Positions 29,346-37,052 of a stretch of 64,000 bases of DNA are shown one piece after another. Each line of letters begins with the position of its first letter. Positions within the stretch are counted from its first letter, which is position 1. Below the pieces are notes generated by a model. The model ran no database searches. It was not told the DNA's origin and saw only the letters and a program-made list of their open reading frames with translations. The DNA comes from an uncultured Flavobacteriales bacterium. Lineage in GTDB: Bacteria > Bacteroidota > Bacteroidia > Flavobacteriales_G > Salibacteraceae. The stretch is taken from the NCBI GenBank assembly GCA_937899835.1, contig CALCCE010000096.1, positions 1 to 64,000 on the forward strand, in the 5' to 3' direction. The position numbers and the translations under genes are program-made.

Positions 29346-30233
29346 TTAAGGGAGCAGTAGTTTTTTAGTAATAGCTCCGTCATCAGCAGCGTCAAAACGA
29401 ATCATGTAAAGGCCCGATCCCAGCGGCTTGGTATACAAAGCTTCATTAGCTACCAACGTCAATTCCTGTATTAGCTTACCAGTGATGTCAATGACGGTCA
29501 CCTTTCCAGGCAAAGAACTGGTTACCATGGCCCGACGGTTTTCTACATCAGCCGCGATGGATAGATCAGATTCCGCTTTCCCGTTTTTACCAATAGAAAC
29601 AGGGTACAGTGTGATGCAAACCGGTTGATCGGGCATGGAAGCTGGGTCGGAGCCTAAAAATGGGGCACCTTGACTACAGTTGTCAACCGTTTTGTTGGGG
29701 TTGTAAGCGTAGGCACGTGCCTGATAGCAATAGGTTTTACCAATCTCCAGGTTTTGTCCGGAAAACTGATCGGTCAAAAGGGTCAACTGAGGCTCCAAAC
29801 CGGTATTGTTGGCTTGTAACATCAATGTAGGAATGCACTGGCCTCCAATGGAAGTATAGTTTGAAAGGTGTGTCGTTTGATCAGCGAGGTCGCTTTGGCC
29901 AGCCAATCTTACGACCAAGGGATCGTCCAGACGGTTGGGGAGTATGGTTGCGTTAGCGAACTGATAAATCAAATAGCCCTGAAAGTGAAAGCTGGCAAAT
30001 TCGGCTTTTTCCGAAGCCGACAAGGGCACACCACCCACAGAATCGGGTACTGGAATGGTAGGATCGAGGTAAGTGTATTGTTGTTGGTAATTGTTGCTGG
30101 TTGGCGGGTTGCTCAGTGTAATCGATATGGAAGTGCCGTTGGCACTTAATTGAAGGATGGGCGGGTCGGGACTGGATTGTGCGAATAAAAGACCCGGCAA
30201 AGGCAACAAAAAAAAGAGTAGGAATCTTATCAT
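29346..30233 (-). CDS. Secreted protein with T9SS type A sorting domain
   Basis: 295 residues from ATG 30233 (signal peptide MIRFLLFFLLPLPGLLFAQ). The middle has an Fn3-like beta pattern (ILQLSANGTSISITLSNPPTS ... GKTYCYQARAYAYN) and six Cys. The end (KVTVIDITGKLIQELTLV ... LGSGLYMIRFDA ... KKLLLP) is a T9SS type A sorting domain. No catalytic motif. A perfect 12-bp inverted repeat lies in its 5' leader, ending 10 nt before the ATG. Confidence 0.78.
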   Translation of the reverse strand: MIRFLLFFLLPLPGLLFAQSSPDPPILQLSANGTSISITLSNPPTSNNYQQQYTYLDPTIPVPDSVGGVPLSASEKAEFASFHFQGYLIYQFANATILPNRLDDPLVVRLAGQSDLADQTTHLSNYTSIGGQCIPTLMLQANNTGLEPQLTLLTDQFSGQNLEIGKTYCYQARAYAYNPNKTVDNCSQGAPFLGSDPASMPDQPVCITLYPVSIGKNGKAESDLSIAADVENRRAMVTSSLPGKVTVIDITGKLIQELTLVANEALYTKPLGSGLYMIRFDAADDGAITKKLLLP

Positions 30234-30243
30234 GTCGGGTGAT

Positions 30244-30279
30244 TTTGAATCAGGGTACGGAGGTGTGCCCTGATTCAAA
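30244..30279 (-). repeat. Perfect 12-bp inverted repeat in the 5' leader of the 30233 gene
   Basis: TTTGAATCAGGG (30244-30255) and CCCTGATTCAAA (30268-30279) are exact reverse complements separated by 12 nt. There is no adjoining T run, so it is not a standard terminator; it could be a leader hairpin or an operator. Confidence 0.6.
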
Positions 30280-30377
30280 TAAACCCAATACTTAAGCGTC
30301 AGTCAACCAGCATTGAGCCACTGGTTGGATTTAAGGGATAATTGGTAGGGGGAATTATTTGATTGGTAAATGGCAGA

Positions 30378-30863
30378 CTACTTCATCTCTATTTCAATCA
30401 ATTGAAATAGGCGATCCCTTAAAGGCACGCACTTTTCATAGTCTTCCTTACGCTCAAAATACTCCATCACGCGATGCACAAACTCGATGTCATCATACAA
30501 TGGATGTACCGCATTCAGCGGAACTTCTTCGATTATAGCCAAATCATAAAGCTCTTCCCGATCGGAGGCTTTCACCTGGGCAACCTCATCTTTGAGGTCA
30601 TACATCTGACGCAAATCGTCAGCCAGATTATTATAGATCATAATGAGGGCCTTTTGGCGCTCAAGAGCGTTTTGATTGTTCTCTAGCAATTGGCGGTTTA
30701 CCTGCATGCATTCGTCCAGGTTTTTGGCCCCTTCGTGTGGTTCGAAGTCGATCGACAGTGCGGTGTTGTTGTCTTCAATTTGCTGAAAGTTATCAATGAT
30801 GCTGTTTCGCAGTTCATTAACTTCTTTGTTCAGCTTCTTAAGTATGGCGGCAATTTCTATCAT
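30378..30863 (-). CDS. Coiled-coil protein with UVR-like C-terminal motif
   Basis: 161 residues from ATG 30863 (MIEIAAILKKLNKEVNELRNSI); an in-frame ATG at 30905 adds 14 hydrophobic residues and cannot be excluded. The protein is almost all charged helix. Near the C-terminus FERKEDYEKCVPLRDRLF resembles the UVR motif (E.eDYE.A..LRD), the UvrB-UvrC contact helix also found in ClpC/McsA. No signal peptide in the short form. Function unknown; monocistronic or co-transcribed with the T9SS gene 144 nt downstream. Confidence 0.68.
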   Translation of the reverse strand: MIEIAAILKKLNKEVNELRNSIIDNFQQIEDNNTALSIDFEPHEGAKNLDECMQVNRQLLENNQNALERQKALIMIYNNLADDLRQMYDLKDEVAQVKASDREELYDLAIIEEVPLNAVHPLYDDIEFVHRVMEYFERKEDYEKCVPLRDRLFQLIEIEMK

Positions 30864-31026
30864 CTCATTCACAATTTGAACCCAACAAGCCAATATCCAT
30901 GCCATTAGGATAAAGTGCTGTTATTCAGCGAGTAAGATGTGCAAGCAGGTAGGTGTTTTTCCAATTTTTGGAAAACTCTTCCAAAAAGCGATCTCGCAGA
31001 AGAAAAGCCGTTTCGAAGGAGAAAAA

Positions 31027-31413
31027 TCAGAGAGAGGGGAGAAAGGCGGAAGTAACCTGACTGTTGTTAAACTGCACAACAGCATAAACATCTCCATTAG
31101 GAGTCCAGTAGCGCCAGTTTCCTTCGCGTTGACTGTAATGGTACAAGCCTTCGGCGTTCTTTTGACCGTCAGGTCGGTAAGACACCCAATGGCCATGGTT
31201 TTGGCCATCCTTGAAAAAACCGGTTTCGCGAACCCTTCCATCTTCGTAATAATAGGTCACTTGGATCACGCCAGACCGTAAACCCTCATAATCGGTTTTC
31301 AGTTGACCGCTATTATAGTATTCGTCAGTAGGAATTTGCGCGCTTGCTGAACCTGCGAAAGAACAAAAGATGAGCAGGGCAGAAAGCAGTAGTGGTATGT
31401 TCGGGAGGCTCAT
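31027..31413 (-). CDS. Exported YwqK-like (MORN-variant repeat) protein
   Basis: 128 residues from ATG 31413. Signal peptide MSLPNIPLLLSALLIFCSFAGSASA. The mature part has YwqK/MORN-variant repeats: YYNSGQLKTDYEG, YYEDGRVRETGFFKDGQNHGHW, YRPDGQKNAEGLY, REGNWRYWTPNGDV. In Bacteroidota such proteins are common envelope or periplasmic repeats; the 'antitoxin' label often attached to them is not supported by a toxin gene here. It is divergent from the TetR gene with a 263-bp spacer. Confidence 0.78.
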   Translation of the reverse strand: MSLPNIPLLLSALLIFCSFAGSASAQIPTDEYYNSGQLKTDYEGLRSGVIQVTYYYEDGRVRETGFFKDGQNHGHWVSYRPDGQKNAEGLYHYSQREGNWRYWTPNGDVYAVVQFNNSQVTSAFLPSL

Positions 31414-31659
31414 CGAATAAATTTTTGGTAACACTAATTTAACAATATTAATTCAATTGGTAATCATTTGGTAATGTTAAGTTTTTGGCGATACTGCCTG
31501 TTAACAAGCGTTTTGAGATGATAATCATAGTGCGTTAACTGTTTTCGCATGGAAATATTTCGGTATTTGCCACAAGATTTCCTCCAATGTTACCGAATTG
31601 TTATGCGATTTGTCAAAGACGCATAAGCAGGGTAAATTGGAATTAATTCCTACATTTTG

Positions 31660-31673
31660 AGACCAATCGGTCT
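31660..31673. promoter_or_regulatory. TetR operator 1, AGACC-N4-GGTCT
   Basis: AGACC AATC GGTCT ends 3 nt before the TetR start codon and is followed by TTTAATG. The same element with only one base changed (AGACC GATC GGTCT) recurs at 32303-32316 before the hydrolase gene. Position predicts autorepression by covering the start region. Confidence 0.7.
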
Positions 31674-31676
31674 TTA

Positions 31677-32282
31677 ATGCCTAAAGGAGAAAATACCCGC
31701 GATCTCATCATTCGAAAGTCGGCAGAGTTGTTCAACCAACGGGGCTACGATGGTTGTTCCCTGAGTGACATTATGCAAGCGACCGGTTTAAAAAAAGGTG
31801 GGATATACAACCACTTCAAAAACAAAGACGAGATTGCCCTGGCTGCATTTGACTATTCTTTTGGTTTGGTAATTCGCAGGTTTCGGCAACGCTTGGACCA
31901 GGATAATACTTCGTTGGATAAGCTCAATTCCATTCTCGCAGTTTTTGAAAGTTACGTGTACGATCCTGTAATTGAAGGAGGTTGTCCGGTGTACAACACT
32001 GCAGTAAACGCTGCCCAACATTCACAATTGAAGCAAAGGGCCCTTGAAGCGTACAAAATGTTGCATACTTACATCTCCATAAAAATTGATGAAGGCAAGG
32101 AAAGCGGAGAATTTCAAGCAGCGGTAAATAGCGATGAAATGGCGACTGTGCTCATCTCTTCTTTGGATGGAGCAGTAGTAATGTCCCGACTCAATCACCA
32201 CCTCGGAGCCATCGAAACCACCATTCGGTTCATACGCGAGCAAATCATTCAAAACATGCTGGTGCAAACCACCCTTCATTGA
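31677..32282 (+). CDS. TetR family transcriptional regulator
   Basis: 201 residues. Residues ~7-52 are the TetR_N helix-turn-helix (TRDLIIRKSAELFNQRGYDGCSLSDIMQATGLKKGGIYNHFKNKDEIALAA). The C-terminal ligand/dimer domain contains GGCPVYNTAVNA, as in the TetR_C subgroup that often responds to electrophiles or lipophilic compounds. Identical palindromes lie directly before this gene and before the downstream alpha/beta hydrolase, so it probably represses both. The start ATG 31677 fits the operator position. Confidence 0.92.
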   Translation: MPKGENTRDLIIRKSAELFNQRGYDGCSLSDIMQATGLKKGGIYNHFKNKDEIALAAFDYSFGLVIRRFRQRLDQDNTSLDKLNSILAVFESYVYDPVIEGGCPVYNTAVNAAQHSQLKQRALEAYKMLHTYISIKIDEGKESGEFQAAVNSDEMATVLISSLDGAVVMSRLNHHLGAIETTIRFIREQIIQNMLVQTTLH

Positions 32283-32302
32283 TATTTTTTTTACCCAAAT
32301 AC

Positions 32303-32316
32303 AGACCGATCGGTCT
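32303..32316. promoter_or_regulatory. TetR operator 2, fully palindromic AGACCGATCGGTCT
   Basis: Perfect 14-bp palindrome 7 nt before the hydrolase start codon and 20 nt after the tetR-family stop. Shared with operator 1 through the following TTTAA. Confidence 0.75.
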
Positions 32317-32323
32317 TTAAGGT

Positions 32324-33241
32324 ATGGCACAAAACAAGAAAAAAGCAAAGATTCCACTTCCGCTTCGCATCATTCGAACCGTCTTTCCCATGCTCGAAAG
32401 TGTAGCACCGTCGGTAGCCGGGCGTTGGGGTGTTCAACTTTTTGTGAAGCCTTTTCGCTTTGCTTATCCTCCGGCGGAACAAGCGTGGCTGGAAAAAGCA
32501 AACCAACAAGAATTACAGGTAGTTGGTCAACCGGTAAAAGTGTACCGGTGGGGAAAGGGAAAGCCCGCCATTTTGATGCACGGTTGGAGCGGACGAGGAA
32601 CTCAGCTGCACCGATTTATTCAGCCATTGATCAACAAAGGCTTTGAAGTGATCGCGATGGATGCTACGGGCCACGGAAAATCGGGCGGTAAAACTTCGAA
32701 CCTCATTGAGTTTGCCGCCGGTTTGGAACAGTTGATTACTTCTCTGGACGAAACGCCGGTATACATTGGCCACAGTTTGGGAGGCGCGGCAGGCTATTTG
32801 GGCATGAGTCAAAATCAATTTCAACTCAAGCGCATGGTAAGCATCGGCACACCCACCATAGGCGCTGATATCATAAGCGAATTTCTTCAACGGATCAATG
32901 GTCGGCCAGCCTCTGGCCAATACCTGGATCAATACGTGCAAAAGCGATTTGGCAACACTTTCGCATATTACAGTGCGATAGAATCTGCTAAACGGTTGCA
33001 ACCGCATTACCAAGTGCCCACTTTGGTGGTGCACGGAGAACGGGACCGGGAAGCTCCGGTAGCTCACAGCGAGGCCCTGCACCAACTGTTGAAGAGTGCA
33101 CAATTATTGGTAGTGCCCGATGTTGGGCATACCAGTATCCTAAAAAATGAAGACGTGGTGCAACGCATTGTAGAGTTCGTGGCAGGAGAAGAAGACACCG
33201 ACGAGCCAGAAGCGCTATTTACTGCGGGCACATCGGCTTAG
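32324..33241 (+). CDS. Alpha/beta hydrolase, predicted TetR target
   Basis: 305 residues, cytoplasmic. Alpha/beta-hydrolase elements: oxyanion HGWSGRG (~85), nucleophile elbow IGHSLGGAAG (Ser ~149), acid GERDREAPV (~240) and catalytic His in VPDVGHTSIL (~267). Substrate unknown; similar enzymes paired with TetR regulators are often esterases or lipases acting on hydrophobic compounds. It begins 7 nt after a perfect copy of the TetR operator and overlaps the convergent MFS gene by 4 nt at the 3' end. Confidence 0.9.
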   Translation: MAQNKKKAKIPLPLRIIRTVFPMLESVAPSVAGRWGVQLFVKPFRFAYPPAEQAWLEKANQQELQVVGQPVKVYRWGKGKPAILMHGWSGRGTQLHRFIQPLINKGFEVIAMDATGHGKSGGKTSNLIEFAAGLEQLITSLDETPVYIGHSLGGAAGYLGMSQNQFQLKRMVSIGTPTIGADIISEFLQRINGRPASGQYLDQYVQKRFGNTFAYYSAIESAKRLQPHYQVPTLVVHGERDREAPVAHSEALHQLLKSAQLLVVPDVGHTSILKNEDVVQRIVEFVAGEEDTDEPEALFTAGTSA

Positions 33242-34407
33242 TTTTTGGGCAGTAGGTGCTTTCGAAAGGCAACGACTACCAATCCCATTGCAGCAAATAC
33301 TGATCCTGATAAAAAGGCCATCCAGAAATTTTCCGGTCGGCTGTTGTGGAGCCATGCCGAAAACAAAGCACCAAACCCGATGCCCAGTTCCAGGCCAATG
33401 TAGAAAAAGGCGATAGCACGCCCTCGCTGACCAGGCTGGCTCAGGTCTACCGTCCAAGCGAGAATGGTGGGTGAGTTAATGCCCATGCCAAAGCCATACA
33501 ATGCAAGACCAATGATCACCATAGGTATGGTTTGCGCCATGGCGATCAATCCAAACCCGATGATGTCCATTAGCAATCCTACCACCAATACCGGGGTGCG
33601 TCCTAACCTGTCGGAGGTACGGCCAGCAAAAATTCTGACCAGCATAGAAGCAAGGGTGGAAACGGCGATCAGGGCTCCCTTGTTGGCGATGCCGAGGTGG
33701 GTGCTCAAATCGGGCACTACAGTGAGCACCAGACCAAAAGAATAGCTGTGAAAGAGCATGGCCAGAAACGGAGCTAAAGCCCGAGGCTCCATGATGTCTT
33801 TTCGGGAAATGAGCAGGGTATTGAGTTGCAGCCGTTGCCGGTTTTTCAGGCTTTCGGGCAGCCCCATTAAAATCGCAACCGAAAGAGCGGCCATGCCCGA
33901 GGAGCAATAGAACATGGCATCCAAAGAAAAGTAATTGGCCACTGCGCTTCCAAGCATGGGCCCAAAAGATGCTCCAAGGGCGTTGCAGAGTCCGAGAATG
34001 CCCATGGCTTCCCCTCGCCGATCTTCCGGAATGATATCCGCCAGATAGGCGGCTGTGCCCGTAGGTTTGAAACCAGTGGAAAAGCCGTGCAAGAAGCGCA
34101 GCAAGAAAAATCCCCACAAAGAAGCAAATACCGGATAAAGCAATCCCGCCACCAAAGAAACCACAACTCCTACAAGTATAACGGGCAGCCGGCCCACCCG
34201 ATCGGCCAGTCGACCACTAAAAGGACGAGAGATCAGGGCGGCAACGGTAAACAACCAAATGATCATTCCCTTGTATTCGGCTCCACCCCGAGCCGTGAGA
34301 AAGTCGGGAAGTTCGGCAATGATAAAATTGAAGCTGGCAAAAAACAGGACCGAGCTGGCACACAACAGCCAAAAGGTGCGGGTATAAATGCGGGATGCAG
34401 GAACCAA
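33238..34407 (-). CDS. Major facilitator superfamily transporter
   Basis: 389 residues with 12 predicted membrane helices. Motif A between TM2 and TM3 is GRLADRVGRLP, and a second copy GRTSDRLGRTP follows TM8, the usual MFS duplication. It falls in the drug/sugar efflux type (MFS_1). The open frame starts with TTG at 34407; no ATG or GTG exists before TM1, so TTG is probably the true start. Convergent with the TetR-controlled hydrolase and not part of that operon. Substrate unknown. Confidence 0.9.
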   Translation of the reverse strand: MVPASRIYTRTFWLLCASSVLFFASFNFIIAELPDFLTARGGAEYKGMIIWLFTVAALISRPFSGRLADRVGRLPVILVGVVVSLVAGLLYPVFASLWGFFLLRFLHGFSTGFKPTGTAAYLADIIPEDRRGEAMGILGLCNALGASFGPMLGSAVANYFSLDAMFYCSSGMAALSVAILMGLPESLKNRQRLQLNTLLISRKDIMEPRALAPFLAMLFHSYSFGLVLTVVPDLSTHLGIANKGALIAVSTLASMLVRIFAGRTSDRLGRTPVLVVGLLMDIIGFGLIAMAQTIPMVIIGLALYGFGMGINSPTILAWTVDLSQPGQRGRAIAFFYIGLELGIGFGALFSAWLHNSRPENFWMAFLSGSVFAAMGLVVVAFRKHLLPKN

Positions 34408-34479
34408 TCAGAAAAATTTAAGCTGCAAAGGAACTAAGAAGCCTGGAGGTGAAAAAAGAGAACTCGCTGCGTCTTTTTC

Positions 34480-34500
34480 AAGGGTTTAGCGACTACCCTT
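34480..34500 (+). repeat. Inverted repeat AAGGGT-N9-ACCCTT upstream of the Cys-rich micro-ORF
   Basis: Arms at 34480-34485 and 34495-34500; an overlapping pairing GGTTTA (34483-34488) with TAAACC (34502-34507) is also possible. It sits 22 nt before the micro-ORF start and could be a regulator site or alternative leader hairpins. Confidence 0.35.
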
Positions 34501-34522
34501 ATAAACCAATTCTTTTTCAATT

Positions 34523-34636
34523 ATGAGTTGTTGTTCAACAGTAGAAGCATCGGCCAATCCAACGGATTGCTGCCCGATTTGTGGTACGTGTTGCTGCTGC
34601 TATCGCCCAACCAATAGTGGGCCTGCTTGTAGCTAA
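34523..34636 (+). CDS. 37-residue cysteine-rich micro-ORF (10 Cys)
   Basis: ATG 34523 to TAA 34634-34636. Ten of 37 residues are Cys: MSCC at the start, the cluster CCPICGTCCCCY in the middle and ACS at the end. No signal peptide. It lies directly before a strong hairpin (34642-34672) and 72 nt before a SigZ-like sigma-factor gene that itself has a Cys-rich tail. The density of Cys suggests a metal- or redox-binding microprotein or a leader peptide whose translation controls the hairpin; no family is recognised, and chance cannot be fully excluded at this length. Confidence 0.5.
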   Translation: MSCCSTVEASANPTDCCPICGTCCCCYRPTNSGPACS

Positions 34637-34641
34637 TGGAT

Positions 34642-34672
34642 ATCGGAGCGCTTGCCGTGCAGGCGCTCCGAT
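34642..34672 (+). promoter_or_regulatory. 10-bp perfect hairpin between micro-ORF and sigma factor (candidate attenuator)
   Basis: ATCGGAGCGC and GCGCTCCGAT are exact complements around an 11-nt loop. The stem begins 5 nt after the micro-ORF stop, and no T run follows immediately, so it is not a classic terminator. The position fits attenuation, RNA processing or differential mRNA stability. Confidence 0.5.
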
Positions 34673-34708
34673 TACAGCAACCGTTACCTGTCTTTTATCG
34701 GTATCCAA

Positions 34709-35290
34709 ATGAAAACCAAGAACTTTGAAGCCATGGCACCTACGGTAACCACTGAGCAAGCCTGGGAACAATTGGCAGAAGCATTGCGCCAATTTATTTT
34801 CCAAAAGGTTACTGATGCAGCGCTGTCGGAAGACCTGTTGCAAGAAGTATTTCTCCGCATCCATCAACAGCTGCCCACTTTGCGTCACCCCAAGCGCCTG
34901 GAAGCCTGGGTATACCGAATTGCCCGCAATGTGATCAGCGATCATTACCGAAAACGCTACCGATCAGAGAACGTTGAAACCGGATTGGAAGAGGAAACCA
35001 CAGATGCCTGGGAGCAACTGAAAGGGTGTTTGGATCAACTGGTGGCCCGACTCGATTCGCCCTACCGGGAGGTGCTCACCGAAGTAGATTTGCACGGCCA
35101 TTCGCAAAAAGCAGTGGCGCAACAACTCAACCTTTCTTATTCAGGATTGAAATCGAGGGTACAACGTGGGCGCAAAGCCTTGCGCGACATGATGGTGGGA
35201 TGTTGCCAAATGGAATTGGACAAAAGCGGACGATTGAAAGGAGTGTTCGACCCGGACGAATGCCGGCTCTGCAAAGACGAATCAGCCTAA
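34709..35290 (+). CDS. sigZ: SigZ-like ECF RNA polymerase sigma factor
   Basis: 193 residues from ATG 34709. Sigma-70 region 2 spans ~20-90 (LSEDLLQEVFLRIHQQLPTL, LEAWVYRIARNVISDHYRKR), region 4 ~110-165 (LDSPYREVLTEVDLHGHSQKAVAQQLNLSYSGLKSRVQRGRKAL). The tail VGCCQMELDKSGRLKGV ... DECRLC is the Cys-rich C-terminal extension typical of the SigZ family (CC..E.D..G). No anti-sigma factor gene is adjacent; the Cys tail and the Cys-rich micro-ORF upstream suggest redox or metal control, by inference. Convergent with the XRE gene, 4 bp apart. Confidence 0.85.
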   Translation: MKTKNFEAMAPTVTTEQAWEQLAEALRQFIFQKVTDAALSEDLLQEVFLRIHQQLPTLRHPKRLEAWVYRIARNVISDHYRKRYRSENVETGLEEETTDAWEQLKGCLDQLVARLDSPYREVLTEVDLHGHSQKAVAQQLNLSYSGLKSRVQRGRKALRDMMVGCCQMELDKSGRLKGVFDPDECRLCKDESA

Positions 35291-35294
35291 GGAG

Positions 35295-35714
35295 TTACTC
35301 CCCTTTACGCTTTTCCAGGAGCATTTCAATGATGGCCGCCTTGTCGGAAACCTGCTCTTTCAGCGTGCGGTTAAAATCTTCCAACACACTCAGCCTTTTT
35401 TCCAGGTATTCGTTGCGTTCTCGTAGCGACTTGATGTAAGTGGTCTTATCTGGATAAGGACGATCCGGTTCAGTAGTCGTCATGCTTTCCCGGGCAGGCC
35501 GGTCGAACCGGCTGGCGTGAAAATTCATCATTTGGTCTACCGAAAGATCGAAAATGCGGCACGCCTGCTCCACCAATCGAAAATCTATCTTGCTTCCTTC
35601 GGCTTCAAAACGGGCATAGCTGGATTGCGTGATTCCCATTTCGATGGCCATGCTCTCCTGGCTGTAGCCACGGATTTTGCGAAGCGCTTTGATATTCTCC
35701 AGTATTTGATGCAT
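35295..35714 (-). CDS. XRE-family DNA-binding protein with C-terminal coiled coil
   Basis: 139 residues. Residues ~5-62 are a lambda-repressor-type HTH_3 domain (NIKALRKIRGYSQESMAIEMGITQSSYARFEAEGSKID). After a Pro-rich linker (~73-90) the C-terminal 45 residues form a coiled coil (YIKSLRERNEYLEKRLSVLEDF), probably for dimerisation. Common in Bacteroidota as small solitary regulators. The ATG at 35714 lies 6 nt after an exact TAGTTTTG box. Confidence 0.88.
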   Translation of the reverse strand: MHQILENIKALRKIRGYSQESMAIEMGITQSSYARFEAEGSKIDFRLVEQACRIFDLSVDQMMNFHASRFDRPARESMTTTEPDRPYPDKTTYIKSLRERNEYLEKRLSVLEDFNRTLKEQVSDKAAIIEMLLEKRKGE

Positions 35715-35720
35715 TCATCA

Positions 35721-35728
35721 CAAAACTA
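35721..35728 (-). promoter_or_regulatory. -7 box TAGTTTTG for the XRE gene
   Basis: Exact TAnnTTTG match on the minus strand, 6 nt before ATG 35714; predicts an almost leaderless transcript. The remaining intergenic DNA to 35965 contains a small CGGGT-GATAA-ACCCG hairpin (35874-35888) and nothing else recognised. Confidence 0.55.
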
Positions 35729-35965
35729 TCTTCCTGTTAAGCGCCCCTTATCCGGCTTTTGGGTCAATTAGGCCTAAGCCGACCGGCAGGAAGTAAATTT
35801 TATGCAATTTTTGGGTAGAGGATAGGCAAAACCCGTATTTATACCTATAAATTCTATCCTTTGGTATGAATTCCGGGTGATAAACCCGAAAACGAATGCA
35901 AATTATGACAAATATGTAATATTAAAAGTCCTCAACTATGGGCTATCAAAACGGCCAATGTGCCA

Positions 35966-36901
35966 TCAAAGGCCCAACTCTTTTCGTTTACCCGAGTCCG
36001 AATTGCTGTTTTGGCTCCAATAAGGCTCCATGATTTCATGCGTGCGCACCGCTTTGGTAGTAAGCATCTTGGCACCAGCACCCCAACCGCTGGAATGGCG
36101 GTCCTCCCATCCGGCAATGCGGTGTGGGAATTCTGATTCGAACACAATGGAGAGCTCGCGCTTGAGGGTAGGGTAATTGACTTTGAATACCTTGAGCTTT
36201 TCTCCGGGATAACCCGAATCCTTGAAATCGGATACCGAACACTGCGCAGTTTCCACCCGAAAAGGAACGTGTTTGAGTCTTGAAAACTGAGTACCGGGAA
36301 TCACCTTCAACTCTCCCTCAGGTAAATTTTCAGGAGCCGTGCGGATCATGGTCCAAAATTCATCTTCCAACCATGTCGCCGAAAGTTGGATGTCTTGATC
36401 TCCTTCAGACTCAAAGTACGAGTAGCCGCTCAGCACATAGTTATCATCGCGCAGGTTCAATTGCGTGAAGGTTTGACCACACCATTCCTGGGAGGAGGTA
36501 GATACTTTAAGCGCATGCGGATAGGCCTCTTGATCCAAAGGCTGAAAAACCGAAGTCATCATCGAATAATCATAGATGCCGGTCGGAAACTTTTTCAGCA
36601 GGTTCAACTTTAAAATAGGTGTTGCTTTGTCGCGGGCTCCCGACTCGAGCTTTACCTGCAAATCGGTGCGAAAATCTTCGGTAACAAACACCATGACGGC
36701 ATTTCCGTTGTGAATTTCACCGTAGCGCACTTGTTCTAGTTCATAGCGCGACAGTTCTGCTTTGCCCTGGTACCAATAGGCACTAAACGTTTTGTTATCG
36801 GCCGGTGCTATCTCGGTGGATTCGTTGTTGGCACTGTAGGCATTACACCCCACCAGTGCGATTGCAAGTATGGATACGAAGAGAAAATCTATTTTTCGCA
36901 T
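35966..36901 (-). CDS. Conserved Bacteroidota lipoprotein of unknown function
   Basis: 311 residues. Lipoprotein signal MRKIDFLFVSILAIALVGC. Characteristic segments are FSAYWYQGKAELSRYELEQVRYGEIHNGNAVMVFVTEDF, KFPTGIYDYSMMTSVF, SSQEWCGQTFTQLN and YSYFESEGDQDI. This family is sometimes labelled 'septum formation inhibitor Maf' in Bacteroidota genomes, but it has nothing in common with true Maf pyrophosphatases and that name should not be used. Envelope-anchored; role unknown. Confidence 0.78.
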   Translation of the reverse strand: MRKIDFLFVSILAIALVGCNAYSANNESTEIAPADNKTFSAYWYQGKAELSRYELEQVRYGEIHNGNAVMVFVTEDFRTDLQVKLESGARDKATPILKLNLLKKFPTGIYDYSMMTSVFQPLDQEAYPHALKVSTSSQEWCGQTFTQLNLRDDNYVLSGYSYFESEGDQDIQLSATWLEDEFWTMIRTAPENLPEGELKVIPGTQFSRLKHVPFRVETAQCSVSDFKDSGYPGEKLKVFKVNYPTLKRELSIVFESEFPHRIAGWEDRHSSGWGAGAKMLTTKAVRTHEIMEPYWSQNSNSDSGKRKELGL

Positions 36902-37040
36902 AATCAGGATTTTACGAAGTGAAAATTAGCCATTTTTTAAAGTAGTGTTGTGTAGAATACCACTGAATTCACTTGGAGAACGTTCGATAAATCAACAACG
37001 CACCAGTGCAGGTGGTTCACGAATTCCGATACAGCTTTTC

Positions 37041-37048
37041 TACTTTTG
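37041..37048 (+). promoter_or_regulatory. -7 box TACTTTTG, 4 nt before ATG 37053
   Basis: Exact TAnnTTTG match. Transcription is expected to start at or next to the ATG at 37053. Confidence 0.55.
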
Positions 37049-37052
37049 GTGC

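Noticed and set aside
31027-31413. Toxin-antitoxin module because of the YwqK-like label
   Set aside because: No toxin gene is adjacent and the protein has a signal peptide, so it is an exported repeat protein.
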